From contig NZ_BONV01000035.1 in the NCBI RefSeq assembly GCF_016862895.1, positions 62,001-126,000 of the forward strand: a stretch of DNA of 64,000 bases. The letters run 5' to 3'. A program made the position numbers and the translations under genes. This DNA comes from Planotetraspora kaengkrachanensis (GTDB taxonomy: Bacteria; Actinomycetota; Actinomycetes; Streptosporangiales; Streptosporangiaceae). The notes under the pieces are model-generated. The model was given only the letters and a program-made list of their open reading frames with translations. It did no database searches and had not been told where the DNA came from. Positions 35,430 through 45,158 of this stretch are shown here, one piece after another. Position 1 is the first letter of the stretch, and every line of letters starts with the position of its first letter.

Positions 35430-35866
35430 GATCGGTCTCCTTGCACGTGGTGGGAGAGGTGCTCCTCGAGCTTGTCGAGGGAGGTGAGGAAGCCAGCGCG
35501 GGCATTGGGCATGCGCATCGCCTCGGGCACGTACCGCTGATGGATGACGACCGCGGTTGTGCCGTCGCCGCGGTCGTTGAGCGTGGTGGTGGTGTGCATC
35601 CCGCTCGCTGGCTCGACCCAGGCGAGCCGCTCGGGCGGGACGACCTCGGTGAAGGTGGCGACCATCCGGTGGCTGCCGAGCTCGCCGAGCATCAGGGTCT
35701 CGAAGCGGCCGCCGGGGCGGAGTTCGACGATGATGCCGTCGATCGGGGTGACCATGCCGCGCGGACCCCAGAAATGCGCGAGCTCGGCGGGCTCGGTGAG
35801 GCACCGCCACACCAGCTCGCGCGGCGCGCGGAAGACCCGCCGGTAGACGAGTTCGTCGTCGTTCAC
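35426..35866 (-). CDS. SRPBCC (AHSA1-like) protein
   Basis: The 146-residue SRPBCC protein has the AHSA1 signature VYRRVFRAPRELVWRCLTEPAELAHFWGPRGM, the central GGRFETLMLGELGSHRMV and the C-terminal GFLTSLDKLEEHL helix. GTG 35866 overlaps the ArsR stop (35863-35866), and its own stop overlaps the next start, so all three genes are translationally coupled. ArsR-SRPBCC pairs are frequent in actinomycetes; the ligand is unknown. Confidence 0.85.
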   Translation of the reverse strand: MNDDELVYRRVFRAPRELVWRCLTEPAELAHFWGPRGMVTPIDGIIVELRPGGRFETLMLGELGSHRMVATFTEVVPPERLAWVEPASGMHTTTTLNDRGDGTTAVVIHQRYVPEAMRMPNARAGFLTSLDKLEEHLSHHVQGDRS

Positions 35867-36210
35867 TGGTTCGCACCCTTCTGCAAGCAGGCGAGGTGCG
35901 TCTCCAGCCGGTCCATTCGCTCTGACCATGTGCGCCGGCTCTCCTCGATCCACGAGACAGCGGCCTCCAGCGCCGCCGGTTCGAGCCGACACGGCCGGGT
36001 TTGCCGGTGCCGCCCTCGGCTGATCAGGCCGGACCGCTCGAGCACCCGGATGTGCTGCGACACGGCCTGCATGCTCATGGCGTACGGCTCCGCCAGCTCC
36101 TTGACCGTCGCCTCGCCCGCGCTCAGCCGGACCACGATGTCGCGCCTGGTGGGGTCGCTGAGCGCCGTGAACATGGCATCGAGCCGCTGATCCTCGATAG
36201 TGATTCCCAT
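35863..36210 (-). CDS. ArsR family transcriptional regulator
   Basis: The 115-residue winged-helix protein reads MFTALSDPTRRDIVVRLSAG, then VKELAEPYAMSMQAVSQHIRVLERSGLI and a wing with RGRHRQTRPCRLEP. No metal-site cysteine motif (ELCVC) is present, so it probably senses something other than arsenic-type metals, as in ArsR-SRPBCC pairs. It leads a three-gene operon and presumably represses it. Confidence 0.9.
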   Translation of the reverse strand: MGITIEDQRLDAMFTALSDPTRRDIVVRLSAGEATVKELAEPYAMSMQAVSQHIRVLERSGLISRGRHRQTRPCRLEPAALEAAVSWIEESRRTWSERMDRLETHLACLQKGANQ

Positions 36211-36474
36211 GCGGGGTACTCAAGCATCTGCTTTATCAAGCGTCAACTGGAGGACCTCGCTCCAACCAACGCGCGGCTGTGGCTGCGGCGCCCTGTGACT
36301 GACCAGATGCGCGACAACGCCGATGGGTGACTGTCGTCGGGAGGGGCCGTTGTTCCGTCTCTGTTCCGCCGGCGCGCGAGATCTCCGAACCGTTGGCAAA
36401 CTGCTAGACAATGAAATCCCAGCTCAGGCCCGGTTTCGGAGAGCAGTCGCAGTTCAGAGAAAACGCAGGGATTA

Positions 36475-36492
36475 GAACCCGGCCTTCAGGCC
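36475..36492 (+). repeat. Dispersed repeat, copy 2
   Basis: GAACCCGGCCTTCAGGCC, one base different from 32638-32655 and preceded by GTTCAGAGAAAACGCAGGG. It ends 11 bp before the stop of the leftward lipoprotein gene, and its GGCCT-TC-AGGCC palindrome may contribute to termination. Confidence 0.5.
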
Positions 36493-36502
36493 CATGTGAT
36501 CG

Positions 36503-37408
36503 TCACTTCAGGATCGACGCGGCCCTTGCGTATGCCTGACTGGTCAGGTCGGCAAGCATGGCCCGATCGCCGGCAATGTCGTCGGGAACGTCTGCTGAAA
36601 AGGGGAGCACGATGAGGCGCACCTCGATGAGGTAGTCACCGTGGCGGATCAGGGCGGCCCAGGTCGCCGCGTTGGCTCCGGATGGGTCCCACAGACGGTA
36701 CGCCTTCGCGCCCGCGGGGCTCGGTAGCGCGACCTGCTCGTAGCGATGTGTCCACCTCTTCTGCCCGTCGGTCAGGCGCACGGTGGCACACGAATCGGGC
36801 GGGCCGGCCTCTAGGCGGTCCAGGGCGGGACCGGGGGCGTACACGATCGACTCGCTCAGCGCCGGCCCACCGAAGGCGCCCTTGGTGGAGTCGACGAGGA
36901 AGGCACCGCCGAGCACTCCGTCGGGCTCTTTCTTCAGCGAGGTGACGGTGCTCCAAATGCCCTGGGTCCACTGCTGGCACTCCGGGTGGTCGACTGGCGG
37001 GGCGCCGATCTGCGTCTGACCCATATCCGCGATCCGCTCGCTGGTGAACGGCAGCGCCTCGGCCGGCACCCCGTCCAGGACCGTCGCATCGTGGAATCGC
37101 CTCAGCAGGGCCCGCCGTACGAGGTCGCCCCGGCTTCCCACAGGCCACTCCCATGCGGAGGGCTGCGGGGCTATCGGGATCCTCGCGTCGAACTCGAAGT
37201 CGCTCGGCCACACGCGAGGCGAGGAGTCGGCAGGCGAAGGCGTCAAGGGGGCGCCTGGCGAGAGTGGGGTGATGCCCGCATGCCCTGATCCCGTAGCCGC
37301 AGCGCATGCCGACGTGGCTGCACTGGCCAGGCACAGAGCCAGCAGGACTGCCACCGCGGCCCACCGGCGTCGCCGACCGTCGCTCGGCCTGTCCAAACGC
37401 GTGCGCAT
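36503..37408 (-). CDS. Putative secreted lipoprotein (sensor-domain-like)
   Basis: The 301-residue protein has a basic N-terminus (MRTRLDRPSDGRRRRW), a hydrophobic signal and a plausible lipobox ATSAC, then a Pro/Ser linker and a mature domain of about 220 residues. That domain has two Cys (HPECQQW and DSCATVRL) and a LIRHGDYLIEVRL core. The pattern resembles the PknH-sensor-like/LpqN-type extracellular domains of actinobacteria. ATG 37414 is an alternative start. It is monocistronic in appearance. Confidence 0.6.
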   Translation of the reverse strand: MRTRLDRPSDGRRRRWAAVAVLLALCLASAATSACAAATGSGHAGITPLSPGAPLTPSPADSSPRVWPSDFEFDARIPIAPQPSAWEWPVGSRGDLVRRALLRRFHDATVLDGVPAEALPFTSERIADMGQTQIGAPPVDHPECQQWTQGIWSTVTSLKKEPDGVLGGAFLVDSTKGAFGGPALSESIVYAPGPALDRLEAGPPDSCATVRLTDGQKRWTHRYEQVALPSPAGAKAYRLWDPSGANAATWAALIRHGDYLIEVRLIVLPFSADVPDDIAGDRAMLADLTSQAYARAASILK

Positions 37409-37666
37409 GATCATCCCGCCGGAGGCTACTGAATGCACCGAGGGAAGTCGAGAGGTGGCATGTCCGAACGGACCACGCGCCCTCAGTAGTGGCCGAGTCG
37501 AACTGAGTGACATCCGGGTTGCCCAGCCCAGCCCTTCAGTGCACATCCATGCACTGAACATGAGCCTTCACCTGGACAAACGTCAGGGCATGACCAGCGC
37601 TTCGTGAGCAAGAAGTCACAACGCCTACGACGGGACCCTGGGACGCGTGGGGCCGGTCATAATTGG

Positions 37667-38725
37667 TCAGCGCTGCTGGCCGGCCAGAGATGACGCGAGC
37701 TTCAGCCAGTTCTGGAGGGTGGTGGCGGCGCCGCCGCTATCAATGGCGTGGCGCGCTTCCTCCAAACCGGTCGCGAAGGCGTTATGGAGGCCTCCGCCGA
37801 GGTTGCGGTGGGCGGCGAGGGCTCCGGCGGCGTTGGCGAGAACGGCGTCGCGGACGGCGCCCGGCTCACCCGCCAAGACTCGGTGGACGACCGAGGCGTT
37901 GTAGGCGGCGTCACCGCCGCGGAGCGCGTCCGGTGTGCTGCGCCGGAGTCCGAAGGCGGCAGCGTCCAGCGTCTCCTCCCGGACGCCGTCGATGTCGGCG
38001 ATCCAGACGTTGGTGGGGGCGGCGGTGGTGATTTCGTCGAGCCCGTCCTCTCCGCGCACGACCAGGGCGCTGGTACCCCGTTCGGCGAGGACACGCGCCA
38101 AGACCGGGACAAGGGCGACATTGGAGCAGCCGACAAGGGCGGCACGGGGACTGGCGGGGTTGGTCAGCGGCGCCAGGTAGTTGATGGCGGTGGGGACGCC
38201 GAGCGCCTTGCGGACCGGGACGGCGTGACGCAGCCCGTGGTGAAAACGCGGGGCGAAGGTGAAGCCGATACCGACCTCGCGCAAGCACCGGGCGATGTCG
38301 TCAGGCGTGAGATCGAGCGGAAGGCCCAGGGCTTCCAGGACGTCGGCGGAACCGGCCTTACTGGACACCGATCGGCCGCCGTGCTTGACGACTGGGGCGC
38401 CGGCGGCGGCCACAACGATCGCCGCCATGGTGCTCACGTTCACGGTGTGGGCGCCATCGCCGCCGGTACCCACGATGTCGACGACGTCCGCGCCGTCTAC
38501 TGGGAGGGGTACGACCCGTTCCATAAGGGCGTCGAGCATTCCGCGGAGCTCTGCGCTGCTCTCACCCTTGGCACGCAGGGCGACCAGGAATCCAGCGAGT
38601 TGGGCGGGATCGGCCGCGTCGTCCATGACCTGTCGCATGGCCCATCGGGTGTCGTCCGCATTGAGGTCGTGCCCCCGCAGAAGCGCTGCGAGCAGGCGTG
38701 GCCAGGAGCGGACGGGCTCGGTCAC
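37667..38725 (-). CDS. trpD: Anthranilate phosphoribosyltransferase
   Basis: The 352-residue enzyme condenses anthranilate with PRPP in tryptophan synthesis. It shows the PRPP/Mg motifs [18 protein letters not shown] and [23 protein letters not shown], plus [20 protein letters not shown] and [13 protein letters not shown] 38725 is supported by GGGAGG about 8 bases upstream. It is divergent from trpBA with a 259-bp gap that holds the GTTATAGAAC repeats. Being separated from trpE, trpC and trpF, it may be a second copy serving a dedicated tryptophan supply. Confidence 0.93.
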   Translation of the reverse strand: MTEPVRSWPRLLAALLRGHDLNADDTRWAMRQVMDDAADPAQLAGFLVALRAKGESSAELRGMLDALMERVVPLPVDGADVVDIVGTGGDGAHTVNVSTMAAIVVAAAGAPVVKHGGRSVSSKAGSADVLEALGLPLDLTPDDIARCLREVGIGFTFAPRFHHGLRHAVPVRKALGVPTAINYLAPLTNPASPRAALVGCSNVALVPVLARVLAERGTSALVVRGEDGLDEITTAAPTNVWIADIDGVREETLDAAAFGLRRSTPDALRGGDAAYNASVVHRVLAGEPGAVRDAVLANAAGALAAHRNLGGGLHNAFATGLEEARHAIDSGGAATTLQNWLKLASSLAGQQR

Positions 38726-38940
38726 TGAGGTCCTCCCGATGCGACCCGCGGCGGGGCGGATGGTGTCTCCGAGCGTAGCGGCCGCCATGCACAGGCTGAA
38801 CGGGGACCATGCGTCATGCATGAAGCCCGTCGAAGGAACTGATCCGCACGCTCGTGCCGCGATTCGCCGCCGAAGGCCCTCCTGACTGCCGTGCCGGGTA
38901 CCGGTGGTGGCGCGTCCACGCCGCCCATGCCACACTCACT

Positions 38941-38970
38941 GTTATAGAACTCATTGAAGAGTTATAGAAC
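38941..38970 (+). promoter_or_regulatory. GTTATAGAAC direct-repeat operator upstream of trpB
   Basis: Two exact GTTATAGAAC copies (38941-38950 and 38961-38970) are 20 bp apart centre to centre, two helical turns, with an inverted AACTC/GAGTT pair between them. The site ends 14 bp before the trpB start, suited to block transcription. The TATAGAA core is shared with the palindrome after the GntR gene (TATAGGA), so the GntR protein may bind both. Confidence 0.55.
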
Positions 38971-38984
38971 GATGGGAGCATGGC

Positions 38985-40184
38985 ATGCGAGACATGTCGC
39001 CGTGGCCGGTCCCGCTGGACGGGACGATGGGCGAGCCCCGAGAGCGGGGCCGATTCGGCGAGTACGGCGGACGGTACGCGCCGGAGTCCCTGGTCGAGGC
39101 GTGCCGCGAGGTGGATGAGGCGTTCCGTGAGGCCTGGGTGGATCCGGGCTTCCGCGGCGCCCTGGCGCGACTGCTCGCCGTGCACGCCGGGCGGCCGACC
39201 CCGCTCACACCGGCCGGACGGCTTTCGGAGGCGCTGGGCGTGCGGCTGTACCTCAAGCGCGAGGATCTCACCCACACCGGCTCCCACAAGATCAACAATG
39301 TGCTGGGCCAGGCCCTGCTTGCCACCCGGATGGGACGGCGCAGGCTGATCGCCGAGACGGGAGCGGGCCAGCACGGGGTGGCCACCGCGACCGCCGCCGC
39401 GCTGCTCGGGCTGGAGGCCACGGTGTTCATGGGCGAGCGCGACATCGAGCGGCAGGCGCTGAACGTCTTCCGGATGCGCATGCTGGGCGCCGAGGTGGTC
39501 CCGGTGACCACGGGGAGCCGTACCCTCAAGGACGCGACCAGCGAGGCCATGCGGCACTGGGTGGGCGCGACCGGCGACTCCCACTACTGCATCGGCTCGG
39601 TCGTCGGGCCGGATCCGTACCCATGGATGGTCAGGGAGTTCCAGCGGATCATCGGCGACGAGGCCCGCGGGCAGTGCGCCGCCGAGCTGCGGACCGGCGT
39701 CCCCGACTACGTGGTCGCGTGCGTCGGCGGCGGCTCCAACGCGGCCGGCACGTTCGCCGGATTCGCCGACACCCCGGCGCGCCTGGTCGGTGTCGAGGCG
39801 GAGGGCGGCGCCGGGGCGGCACGCGGCCGGCTCGGCGTCCTGCACGGCTGCCGCTCGCTGTTCCTGCAGGACGACGACGGGCAGATCACCGAGGCGCACT
39901 CCATCGCCGCCGGGCTCGACTATCCGGGCGTCGGCCCGGAGCACGCGCACCTGCGCGACCTGGGCCGGGCCCGCTACGTCACGGTGACCGACGACGAGGC
40001 GGCCGGCGCGGCGGTGCGGCTGGCACGTACCGAAGGCATCGTCCCCGCGCTCGAATCGGCGCACGCCCTCGCCTGGGTGATCCGCGCGGCGGGTGACGGA
40101 GACCTGCCCTCGGGATCGACGGTGCTGATGACGTTGTCCGGCCGGGGCGACAAGGACGTCTCAACCCTGAAGGAGCTGCTGTGA
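38985..40184 (+). CDS. trpB: Tryptophan synthase beta subunit
   Basis: The 399-residue PLP enzyme carries [29 protein letters not shown] with the PLP lysine K102, the catalytic Glu in [12 protein letters not shown], and the phosphate loop [14 protein letters not shown]. It joins indole and serine to give tryptophan. It is the conventional TrpB1 type that pairs with TrpA. ATG 38985 has GGGAG 6 bases upstream. Its stop overlaps the trpA GTG start. Confidence 0.95.
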   Translation: MRDMSPWPVPLDGTMGEPRERGRFGEYGGRYAPESLVEACREVDEAFREAWVDPGFRGALARLLAVHAGRPTPLTPAGRLSEALGVRLYLKREDLTHTGSHKINNVLGQALLATRMGRRRLIAETGAGQHGVATATAAALLGLEATVFMGERDIERQALNVFRMRMLGAEVVPVTTGSRTLKDATSEAMRHWVGATGDSHYCIGSVVGPDPYPWMVREFQRIIGDEARGQCAAELRTGVPDYVVACVGGGSNAAGTFAGFADTPARLVGVEAEGGAGAARGRLGVLHGCRSLFLQDDDGQITEAHSIAAGLDYPGVGPEHAHLRDLGRARYVTVTDDEAAGAAVRLARTEGIVPALESAHALAWVIRAAGDGDLPSGSTVLMTLSGRGDKDVSTLKELL

Positions 40185-41002
40185 CGAACCCCACCCTGGC
40201 CGCGGGCGCGGGCGCGGTCGAACGCCACCTGCGTTCCCGCCGGGACACCGGCCGCGGCCTGCTCATGCCGTACGTGACCGGGGGGATCACGCCCGGCTGG
40301 ACGGACTACCTGCGGGCGTTCGCCGCCGCCGGGGCGGACGCGATCGAGCTCGGCCTGCCCTTCTCCGACCCCACGCTGGACGGCGTCACCATCCAGCAGG
40401 CGAGCGAGACGGCACTGGCGCGGGGGGCGAGCACCCGCCGGATCCTCGCCGACCTGTCCGGTATGCCGGACCTGGGCGTGCCGCTGGTCGTCAGCACCTA
40501 CTACAACCTGGTGCTGCACGACGGCCCCGAGGCGTTCTGCGCAGCGCTGCGCCGGGCCGGCGTCGGCGGCCTGATCGTGCCCGACCTGCCGGTGAACGAG
40601 GCGGACGAACTGACGGACGTGGCCGCCGCCGCTGGGATCGAACTGGTCCTGCTCGCGTCGCCGGCGACGCCGCAGCCGCGGCTGGCGGAGATCGCGTGCC
40701 GCAGCCGCGGATTCGTCTACGCGGTGTCGCTGATGGGCACCACCGGTGAGCGGGCCGCCCTCGCCGCTTCGGCGGCGGAGCTCACCGAGCGGATCAGGCG
40801 CGTCACCGACCGGCCGGTCTTGCTAGGATTTGGCGTTTCCACCCCGGACCAGGCACGCGAAGCCCGTCGGCACGCCGACGGCGTGGTGGTCGGCGCCGCG
40901 GTCATGCGGCGGGTGCTCGACGGGGCCGGGCCGGACGACCTGCGCGCCTTCCTCGCGAGCCTGCGGCAAGCCCTCGACCAGGAGTGTGACCGAGCACGAT
41001 GA
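40181..41002 (+). CDS. trpA: Tryptophan synthase alpha subunit
   Basis: The 273-residue TIM-barrel subunit cleaves indole-glycerol phosphate. The catalytic Glu56 ([11 protein letters not shown]) and Asp67 (TLDGVTIQ) are present, as are the YYNLV loop and the phosphate-binding [13 protein letters not shown] 40181 overlaps the trpB stop, and its end overlaps the GntR start (ATGA at 40999), so trpB-trpA-GntR is one coupled operon. Confidence 0.95.
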   Translation: MTNPTLAAGAGAVERHLRSRRDTGRGLLMPYVTGGITPGWTDYLRAFAAAGADAIELGLPFSDPTLDGVTIQQASETALARGASTRRILADLSGMPDLGVPLVVSTYYNLVLHDGPEAFCAALRRAGVGGLIVPDLPVNEADELTDVAAAAGIELVLLASPATPQPRLAEIACRSRGFVYAVSLMGTTGERAALAASAAELTERIRRVTDRPVLLGFGVSTPDQAREARRHADGVVVGAAVMRRVLDGAGPDDLRAFLASLRQALDQECDRAR

Positions 41003-41757
41003 CCCCCGACGCCGGGCACGAGGCGAGATACCGCGCCATCGCCGCCGACCTCGCCGCGAAGATCCGGTCGGGACACTACGCCCCCGGTGAGGCCCTGCCG
41101 CCGCAACGGGAGCTGAGCGCCTCCTACGGGGTGACCCTCATGACGCTGCGCCAGGCGTTGCGGGAGCTCAGCGACGAGAGGCTGATCGTGCAGCAGCCCG
41201 GCAGGGGTACGTTCGTCGCTCCACCCCATCTGGCGTACCAGCTCGACTCGCTCCGCAGCCTGGTCGACGACCTGCGTAAACAGGGCCACGATGTGCGCAC
41301 CGCGGTGGCCGGGCGGGCGGTGCGCCGAGCCCCCGCCCGCATCGCCGCGGAGCTGCGGCTGCGTCCCGGCGACAGCGCACTGCGGCTGGAGCGGGTCCGC
41401 GAGTTCGCGGGACGCCCCGCCGTACACCAGGTGTCCTGGGTCCGCCGGCCGGTGGCCGACCAGATCCGCGACCGCGACTTCACCGCCGTCTCCCTCTATA
41501 CGGCCCTCGCCGACGCGGGAGTGACGGTCGCGCAGGCGTCAGAGGTGGTCCGGCCCGGACTGCTCGACCCCGCCGCCGCCCGCCACCTCAACGAGCCGCA
41601 GGGCAGCCCGGTACTCGTCAGCACCCGGATCACCTACACGCTCGACGCCACGCCCGTGGTGTCCGACCACGCCACCATCCTCGGCAGCATGATGGAGATC
41701 CGTACCGAACGCGCCGCCACCGGCCTGTCCCTCACCTGGGGCGCCACTATTCCCTAG
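40999..41757 (+). CDS. GntR/HutC family regulator of the trp-dioxygenase unit
   Basis: The 252-residue protein has a winged helix (IRSGHYAPGEALPPQRELSASYGVTLMTLRQAL, wing VQQPGRGTFVAPP) and a UTRA ligand domain with ALRLERVREFAGRPAVHQVSWV. It is encoded directly after trpA, unusual for tryptophan genes. Its stop codon lies inside the palindrome preceding the dioxygenase gene, suggesting that it controls both the trpBA promoter and the dioxygenase. The ligand may be a tryptophan-derived compound; this is inference. Confidence 0.88.
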   Translation: MTPDAGHEARYRAIAADLAAKIRSGHYAPGEALPPQRELSASYGVTLMTLRQALRELSDERLIVQQPGRGTFVAPPHLAYQLDSLRSLVDDLRKQGHDVRTAVAGRAVRRAPARIAAELRLRPGDSALRLERVREFAGRPAVHQVSWVRRPVADQIRDRDFTAVSLYTALADAGVTVAQASEVVRPGLLDPAAARHLNEPQGSPVLVSTRITYTLDATPVVSDHATILGSMMEIRTERAATGLSLTWGATIP

Positions 41758-41780
41758 TCAACCTATAGGAATAGTTGACT
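41756..41780. promoter_or_regulatory. Palindromic operator between GntR and the TauD-like gene
   Basis: AGTCAAC (41756-41762) and GTTGACT (41774-41780) are exact inverted repeats. The 11-bp centre continues the symmetry with CTAT and ATAG. The site overlaps the GntR stop codon and lies 66 bp before the dioxygenase start. GTTGACT could double as a -35 element. Confidence 0.6.
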
Positions 41781-41846
41781 TTGTGGTCGGTGTGACAGAC
41801 GCTGTGGTTGGCCCCGCACACACCGTCCTCGAAAGGTGTCAGGGAA

Positions 41847-42791
41847 ATGACCCAGCTTCATGACGCGACGCCCGCCCACGTCGACGACTCCTTCCGGCAC
41901 ATCGAAGTCACCCAGGTCGGCGGCGTGATCGGCGCTGTCGTCGCGGGCATCCGGGTCGGCGGCGACGCCGCCCCGGCCGCGGTCGCCGAGCTTCGCGCCG
42001 CCCTGCTGCGCCACCGTGTGGTCTTCCTGCGCGACCAGCGGCACGCCACCGACGCCGACCAGCTCGCGTTCACCAGGCTGCTCGGAACCGTCACCAAGCC
42101 GCACCCGACGGTGACCGGAGACGGGGAGGCCGTGCTCCCGATCGACTCCGAGCAGGGCAAGGCCAACAGCTGGCACACGGACGTGACCTTCGTCGACCGG
42201 ATCCCCGCGATCAGTGTGCTGCGCGCCGTCACGCTCCCGCACTACGGCGGGACCACGGTGTGGGCCAACACGGTCGAGGCGTACCGGCGGCTGCACCCCG
42301 GTCTGCAGGCGCTGGTGGGACAGTTGCGCGCGGTGCACTCCAACCTGTACGACTACGCGGCGCAGCGCCCGCAGATCGGCGGGATCGACGTCAAGGAGCA
42401 GGAGTATCGCGAGGCGTTCCGGAGCAGTGAGTTCGAGACCGAGCACCCCGTCGTCCGTATCCACCCGGAGACCGGCGAGCCGTCCCTGCTCCTCGGCCAC
42501 TTCGTCAGGTCATTCGAGGGTCTGAGCAGCGCCGATTTCCAGGATCTGTTCGCCCTGCTGCAGCGGCACATCACGCGGCTGGAGAACACGGTCAGGTGGA
42601 CCTGGCGGGCCGGTGACATCGCCATCTGGGACAACCGGGCCACGCAGCACTACGCCGTCGCGGACTACGACGACCTGCCCCGCCTGCTGCACCGGATCAC
42701 GCTCGCCGGCGACATCCCGATCGGCATCAACGGCGACACCAGCGTGGTCCGCAAGGGAGACGCCGGCGCCTACTCGCCCATCGCCGCCTGA
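41847..42791 (+). CDS. TauD/TfdA family Fe(II)/2-oxoglutarate dioxygenase
   Basis: This 314-residue non-haem iron dioxygenase has the iron-binding His-X-Asp in WHTDVTF, the distal His in [14 protein letters not shown], and a 2-oxoglutarate-binding Arg expected in LLHRITLAG. The [27 protein letters not shown] segment is characteristic of the TauD/AtsK sulfonate/alkylsulfatase branch. In context it could instead hydroxylate a tryptophan-derived compound. ATG 41847 is preferred over GTG/ATG at 41808 on ribosome-site grounds (AGGGA upstream). Confidence 0.88.
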   Translation: MTQLHDATPAHVDDSFRHIEVTQVGGVIGAVVAGIRVGGDAAPAAVAELRAALLRHRVVFLRDQRHATDADQLAFTRLLGTVTKPHPTVTGDGEAVLPIDSEQGKANSWHTDVTFVDRIPAISVLRAVTLPHYGGTTVWANTVEAYRRLHPGLQALVGQLRAVHSNLYDYAAQRPQIGGIDVKEQEYREAFRSSEFETEHPVVRIHPETGEPSLLLGHFVRSFEGLSSADFQDLFALLQRHITRLENTVRWTWRAGDIAIWDNRATQHYAVADYDDLPRLLHRITLAGDIPIGINGDTSVVRKGDAGAYSPIAA

Positions 42792-42819
42792 GCGTGCGCG
42801 GCGGGCCGGTCGCGCGCCG

Positions 42820-43044
42820 TCAGGCATGCCGCCCGCCGGGAATGGCCGTGAGCAGTTCCCGTGTGTAGGGGTGGTTCGGGCGGTCGAAGAGCTCGCCGGG
42901 CGTGCCGATCTCGACGATCCGGCCGGCCCGCATGACGGCCACCCGGTGGGCGATCTGCCGCACCACGGCGAGGTTGTGGGAGATGAACAGGTACGCGACG
43001 CCGGTGGCCGCCTGCAGTTCGGCGAGCAAATCACTCATGACCAC
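42820..43044 (-). pseudogene. C-terminal fragment of a peptide ABC transporter ATPase
   Basis: Read leftward it gives [20 protein letters not shown] and [20 protein letters not shown], then [21 protein letters not shown]. This is the H-loop and C-terminus of a DppF/OppF-type ATPase. Walker A, the signature motif and Walker B are missing and the upstream frame is unrelated, so about 75 of some 330 residues remain. It lies between two rightward genes with no transporter neighbours. Confidence 0.8.
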
Positions 43045-43176
43045 GAGGACCGGGTTCGTTCCTACCGGTTGCTCGCGGACGAATGGCGCCGGCGGTGAGG
43101 CGGCCGGATGACCTCGCCGCCGCCCAGCCACCGGACCATCGGTCCGGATGACGCCGGTCCCCTGAGGAGCCCTTCG

Positions 43177-44043
43177 ATGGACATGCGTGCGCTCGTCGTC
43201 GACCCCGATGCGCCCGGTTCCCAGCGTTTGGGAACGGCTGCCGAACCCCGGCCCGCGCCCGGCCAACTGGTGCTTGATGTCCGGCACATCTCGCTCAACC
43301 GCGGCGAGATACTGTTCGCCGGTCAGCGCCCCGCTGGCACCGTGCACGGCTACGACGCGGCAGGTGTCGTCGTACGTGCCGCGGCGGACGGCACCGGGCC
43401 GGCGGCGGGCGCCAGAGTCGCGGCGTTCGGCGCCGGAGCATGGGCACAGCGGATGACGGTGGACGTCACCGCGGCGGCCGAAGTGCCCGCCGAGGTAGAC
43501 CTGGCCGACGCTGCCGCCTTGCCGATGGCCGGCATCACGGCGCTGCGCACACTGCGTTCCCGCCCCATCCTCGGCCGGCGGGTACTGATCACTGGAGCGG
43601 CCGGCGGCGTCGGCCGGTACGCGGTCCAGTTGGCGGCATTGGCAGGCGCCCACGAGGTGGTGATCGGCCTGGAGGGCGTCGACCGGCCGGTCGACCTCAT
43701 CCTCGACACCGTGGGCGGAGCACAACTGGCCGCCGCCTGGGCGCTTCTCGCACCGGGTGGCGACGTGCAGAGCATCGGCTGGGCGTCCGGCGAGCCGGCG
43801 GTCTTCGTGCCGAACTCGCTCTTCTCCGTCGGACCGGTCAAGACGATCAGTTCGTTCGGCGACGTCCACGAGGTCGGCCCCGACCTGGCCACCTTGCTCG
43901 GATTCGTGGCGGCTGGGCGGCTCTCTCCGGAAGTCGGCTGGCGCGGCCCCTGGGAACGCGTAACCGAGGCCGCCGAAGCGTTGCTGGAGCGGCGTATCGC
44001 GGGCAAGGCGGTGCTGGACGTAGAACCTCCGACCTCGGGCTGA
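43177..44043 (+). CDS. Quinone oxidoreductase-like MDR protein
   Basis: The 288-residue zinc-free medium-chain reductase starts [16 protein letters not shown]. It has the N-terminal [18 protein letters not shown], the dinucleotide motif [23 protein letters not shown] and the C-terminal [21 protein letters not shown]-dependent reduction of quinones or enones is likely. GAGGAG at 43164-43169 fixes ATG 43177. It stands alone between the ATPase remnant and the sigma factor gene. Confidence 0.85.
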   Translation: MDMRALVVDPDAPGSQRLGTAAEPRPAPGQLVLDVRHISLNRGEILFAGQRPAGTVHGYDAAGVVVRAAADGTGPAAGARVAAFGAGAWAQRMTVDVTAAAEVPAEVDLADAAALPMAGITALRTLRSRPILGRRVLITGAAGGVGRYAVQLAALAGAHEVVIGLEGVDRPVDLILDTVGGAQLAAAWALLAPGGDVQSIGWASGEPAVFVPNSLFSVGPVKTISSFGDVHEVGPDLATLLGFVAAGRLSPEVGWRGPWERVTEAAEALLERRIAGKAVLDVEPPTSG

Positions 44044-44208
44044 CGATCGTGGGCAGCGGCCATTCACTCTTCCGACGGGCGTTTCGCACGTGTCGTGGGG
44101 CCCCGCTCTTGCGTGCTGGTGAGCCTGTCCAGCACCTTGTAGACCGGTTTTGGGCGAGGCGCCATCGCGGCGGCGGCGGACTCGCGCCGCGCGATCTAGG
44201 ATCGCGTC

Positions 44209-45153
44209 ATGCCCTTGACCGCGAACGACGTCGACCGGTTCGAGGCCTCCAGGCCGCGGCTGGAGGCCATCGCCTACCGCCTCCTCGGCTCCGCCGGGGA
44301 GGCCGAGGACGCCGTGCAGGAGACGTTCCTGCGCTGGCAGGCCGCCGACATCGACCGCATCGAGGTCCCCGAGGCCTGGCTGACGAAGGTCCTCACCAAC
44401 CTGTGCCTCAACCAGCTCACCTCCGCGCGGGCGCGCCGAGAGACCTATGTGGGCCAATGGCTTCCCGAGCCGCTTCTCGCCGGGGACCCGATGCTCGGCC
44501 CGGCCGAGACCGCCGAGCAGCGCGAATCGGTCTCGTACGCGGTCCTCACCCTCATGGAGCGCCTCTCGCCCAACGAGCGGGCGGTGTACGTGCTGCGGGA
44601 GGCCTTCGACTACCCGCACCGGGAGATCGCCGAGATCCTCGACATCACCGAGGCCACCAGCCAGCAGATCTTCCACCGCGCCAAGAAGCACGTCGCGGAC
44701 GGCAAGGCCCGCACCGAGATCGACGAGGCCTCCACCCGGCGGATCGTCGAGGAATTCCTGGCGGCCGCCACCAGCGGCCAGATCGAACCGCTCGTGCGCC
44801 TGCTCACCGAGGACGCCATCTCGATCGGTGACGGTGGCGGGAAGGTCCCGGCCCGCGCCAAGGCGGTCGCGGGCGCCGTCGCGGTCGCGAAGTTCCTGAG
44901 GGGCCTGTTCAAACCCGGCGAGGCCAAGCGCGCCCTGGCCGGCGGCACGCCCGAGGTCTACGCCTGGACCGCCAACGGCGACCCCGCCGTCGTGGCCGTC
45001 GTGGACGGCCGGGTCATCGGCGTCATGTGCCTGGAGGTCACGGCCGAGGGCATCGCCGCGTGCCATAACCAGGTCAACCCCGACAAGCTCGAACGCGCGA
45101 CCGCGCACTGGGCGGCCGCCGACCACGGGAAGCCCCTGTTCAACGCCTTCTGA
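44209..45153 (+). CDS. ECF41-type RNA polymerase sigma factor (SigJ-like)
   Basis: The 314-residue sigma factor has region 2 ([21 protein letters not shown]), region 4 ([20 protein letters not shown] and [21 protein letters not shown]) and a C-terminal SnoaL-like extension. The three ECF41 hallmarks are all present: WLPEP in the linker, DGGGK in the extension and NPDKL near the end. ECF41 factors have no anti-sigma factor; the extension regulates them, and they usually drive one adjacent oxidoreductase-type gene, here the flavoprotein 94 bp downstream. Confidence 0.93.
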   Translation: MPLTANDVDRFEASRPRLEAIAYRLLGSAGEAEDAVQETFLRWQAADIDRIEVPEAWLTKVLTNLCLNQLTSARARRETYVGQWLPEPLLAGDPMLGPAETAEQRESVSYAVLTLMERLSPNERAVYVLREAFDYPHREIAEILDITEATSQQIFHRAKKHVADGKARTEIDEASTRRIVEEFLAAATSGQIEPLVRLLTEDAISIGDGGGKVPARAKAVAGAVAVAKFLRGLFKPGEAKRALAGGTPEVYAWTANGDPAVVAVVDGRVIGVMCLEVTAEGIAACHNQVNPDKLERATAHWAAADHGKPLFNAF

Positions 45154-45158
45154 TCGCT

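Noticed and set aside
42820-45126. A 768-codon minus-strand frame ending in ABC ATPase sequence
   Set aside because: Only its last 75 codons resemble a transporter. The rest is antisense to the MDR and sigma factor genes, so only a short ATPase remnant is annotated.
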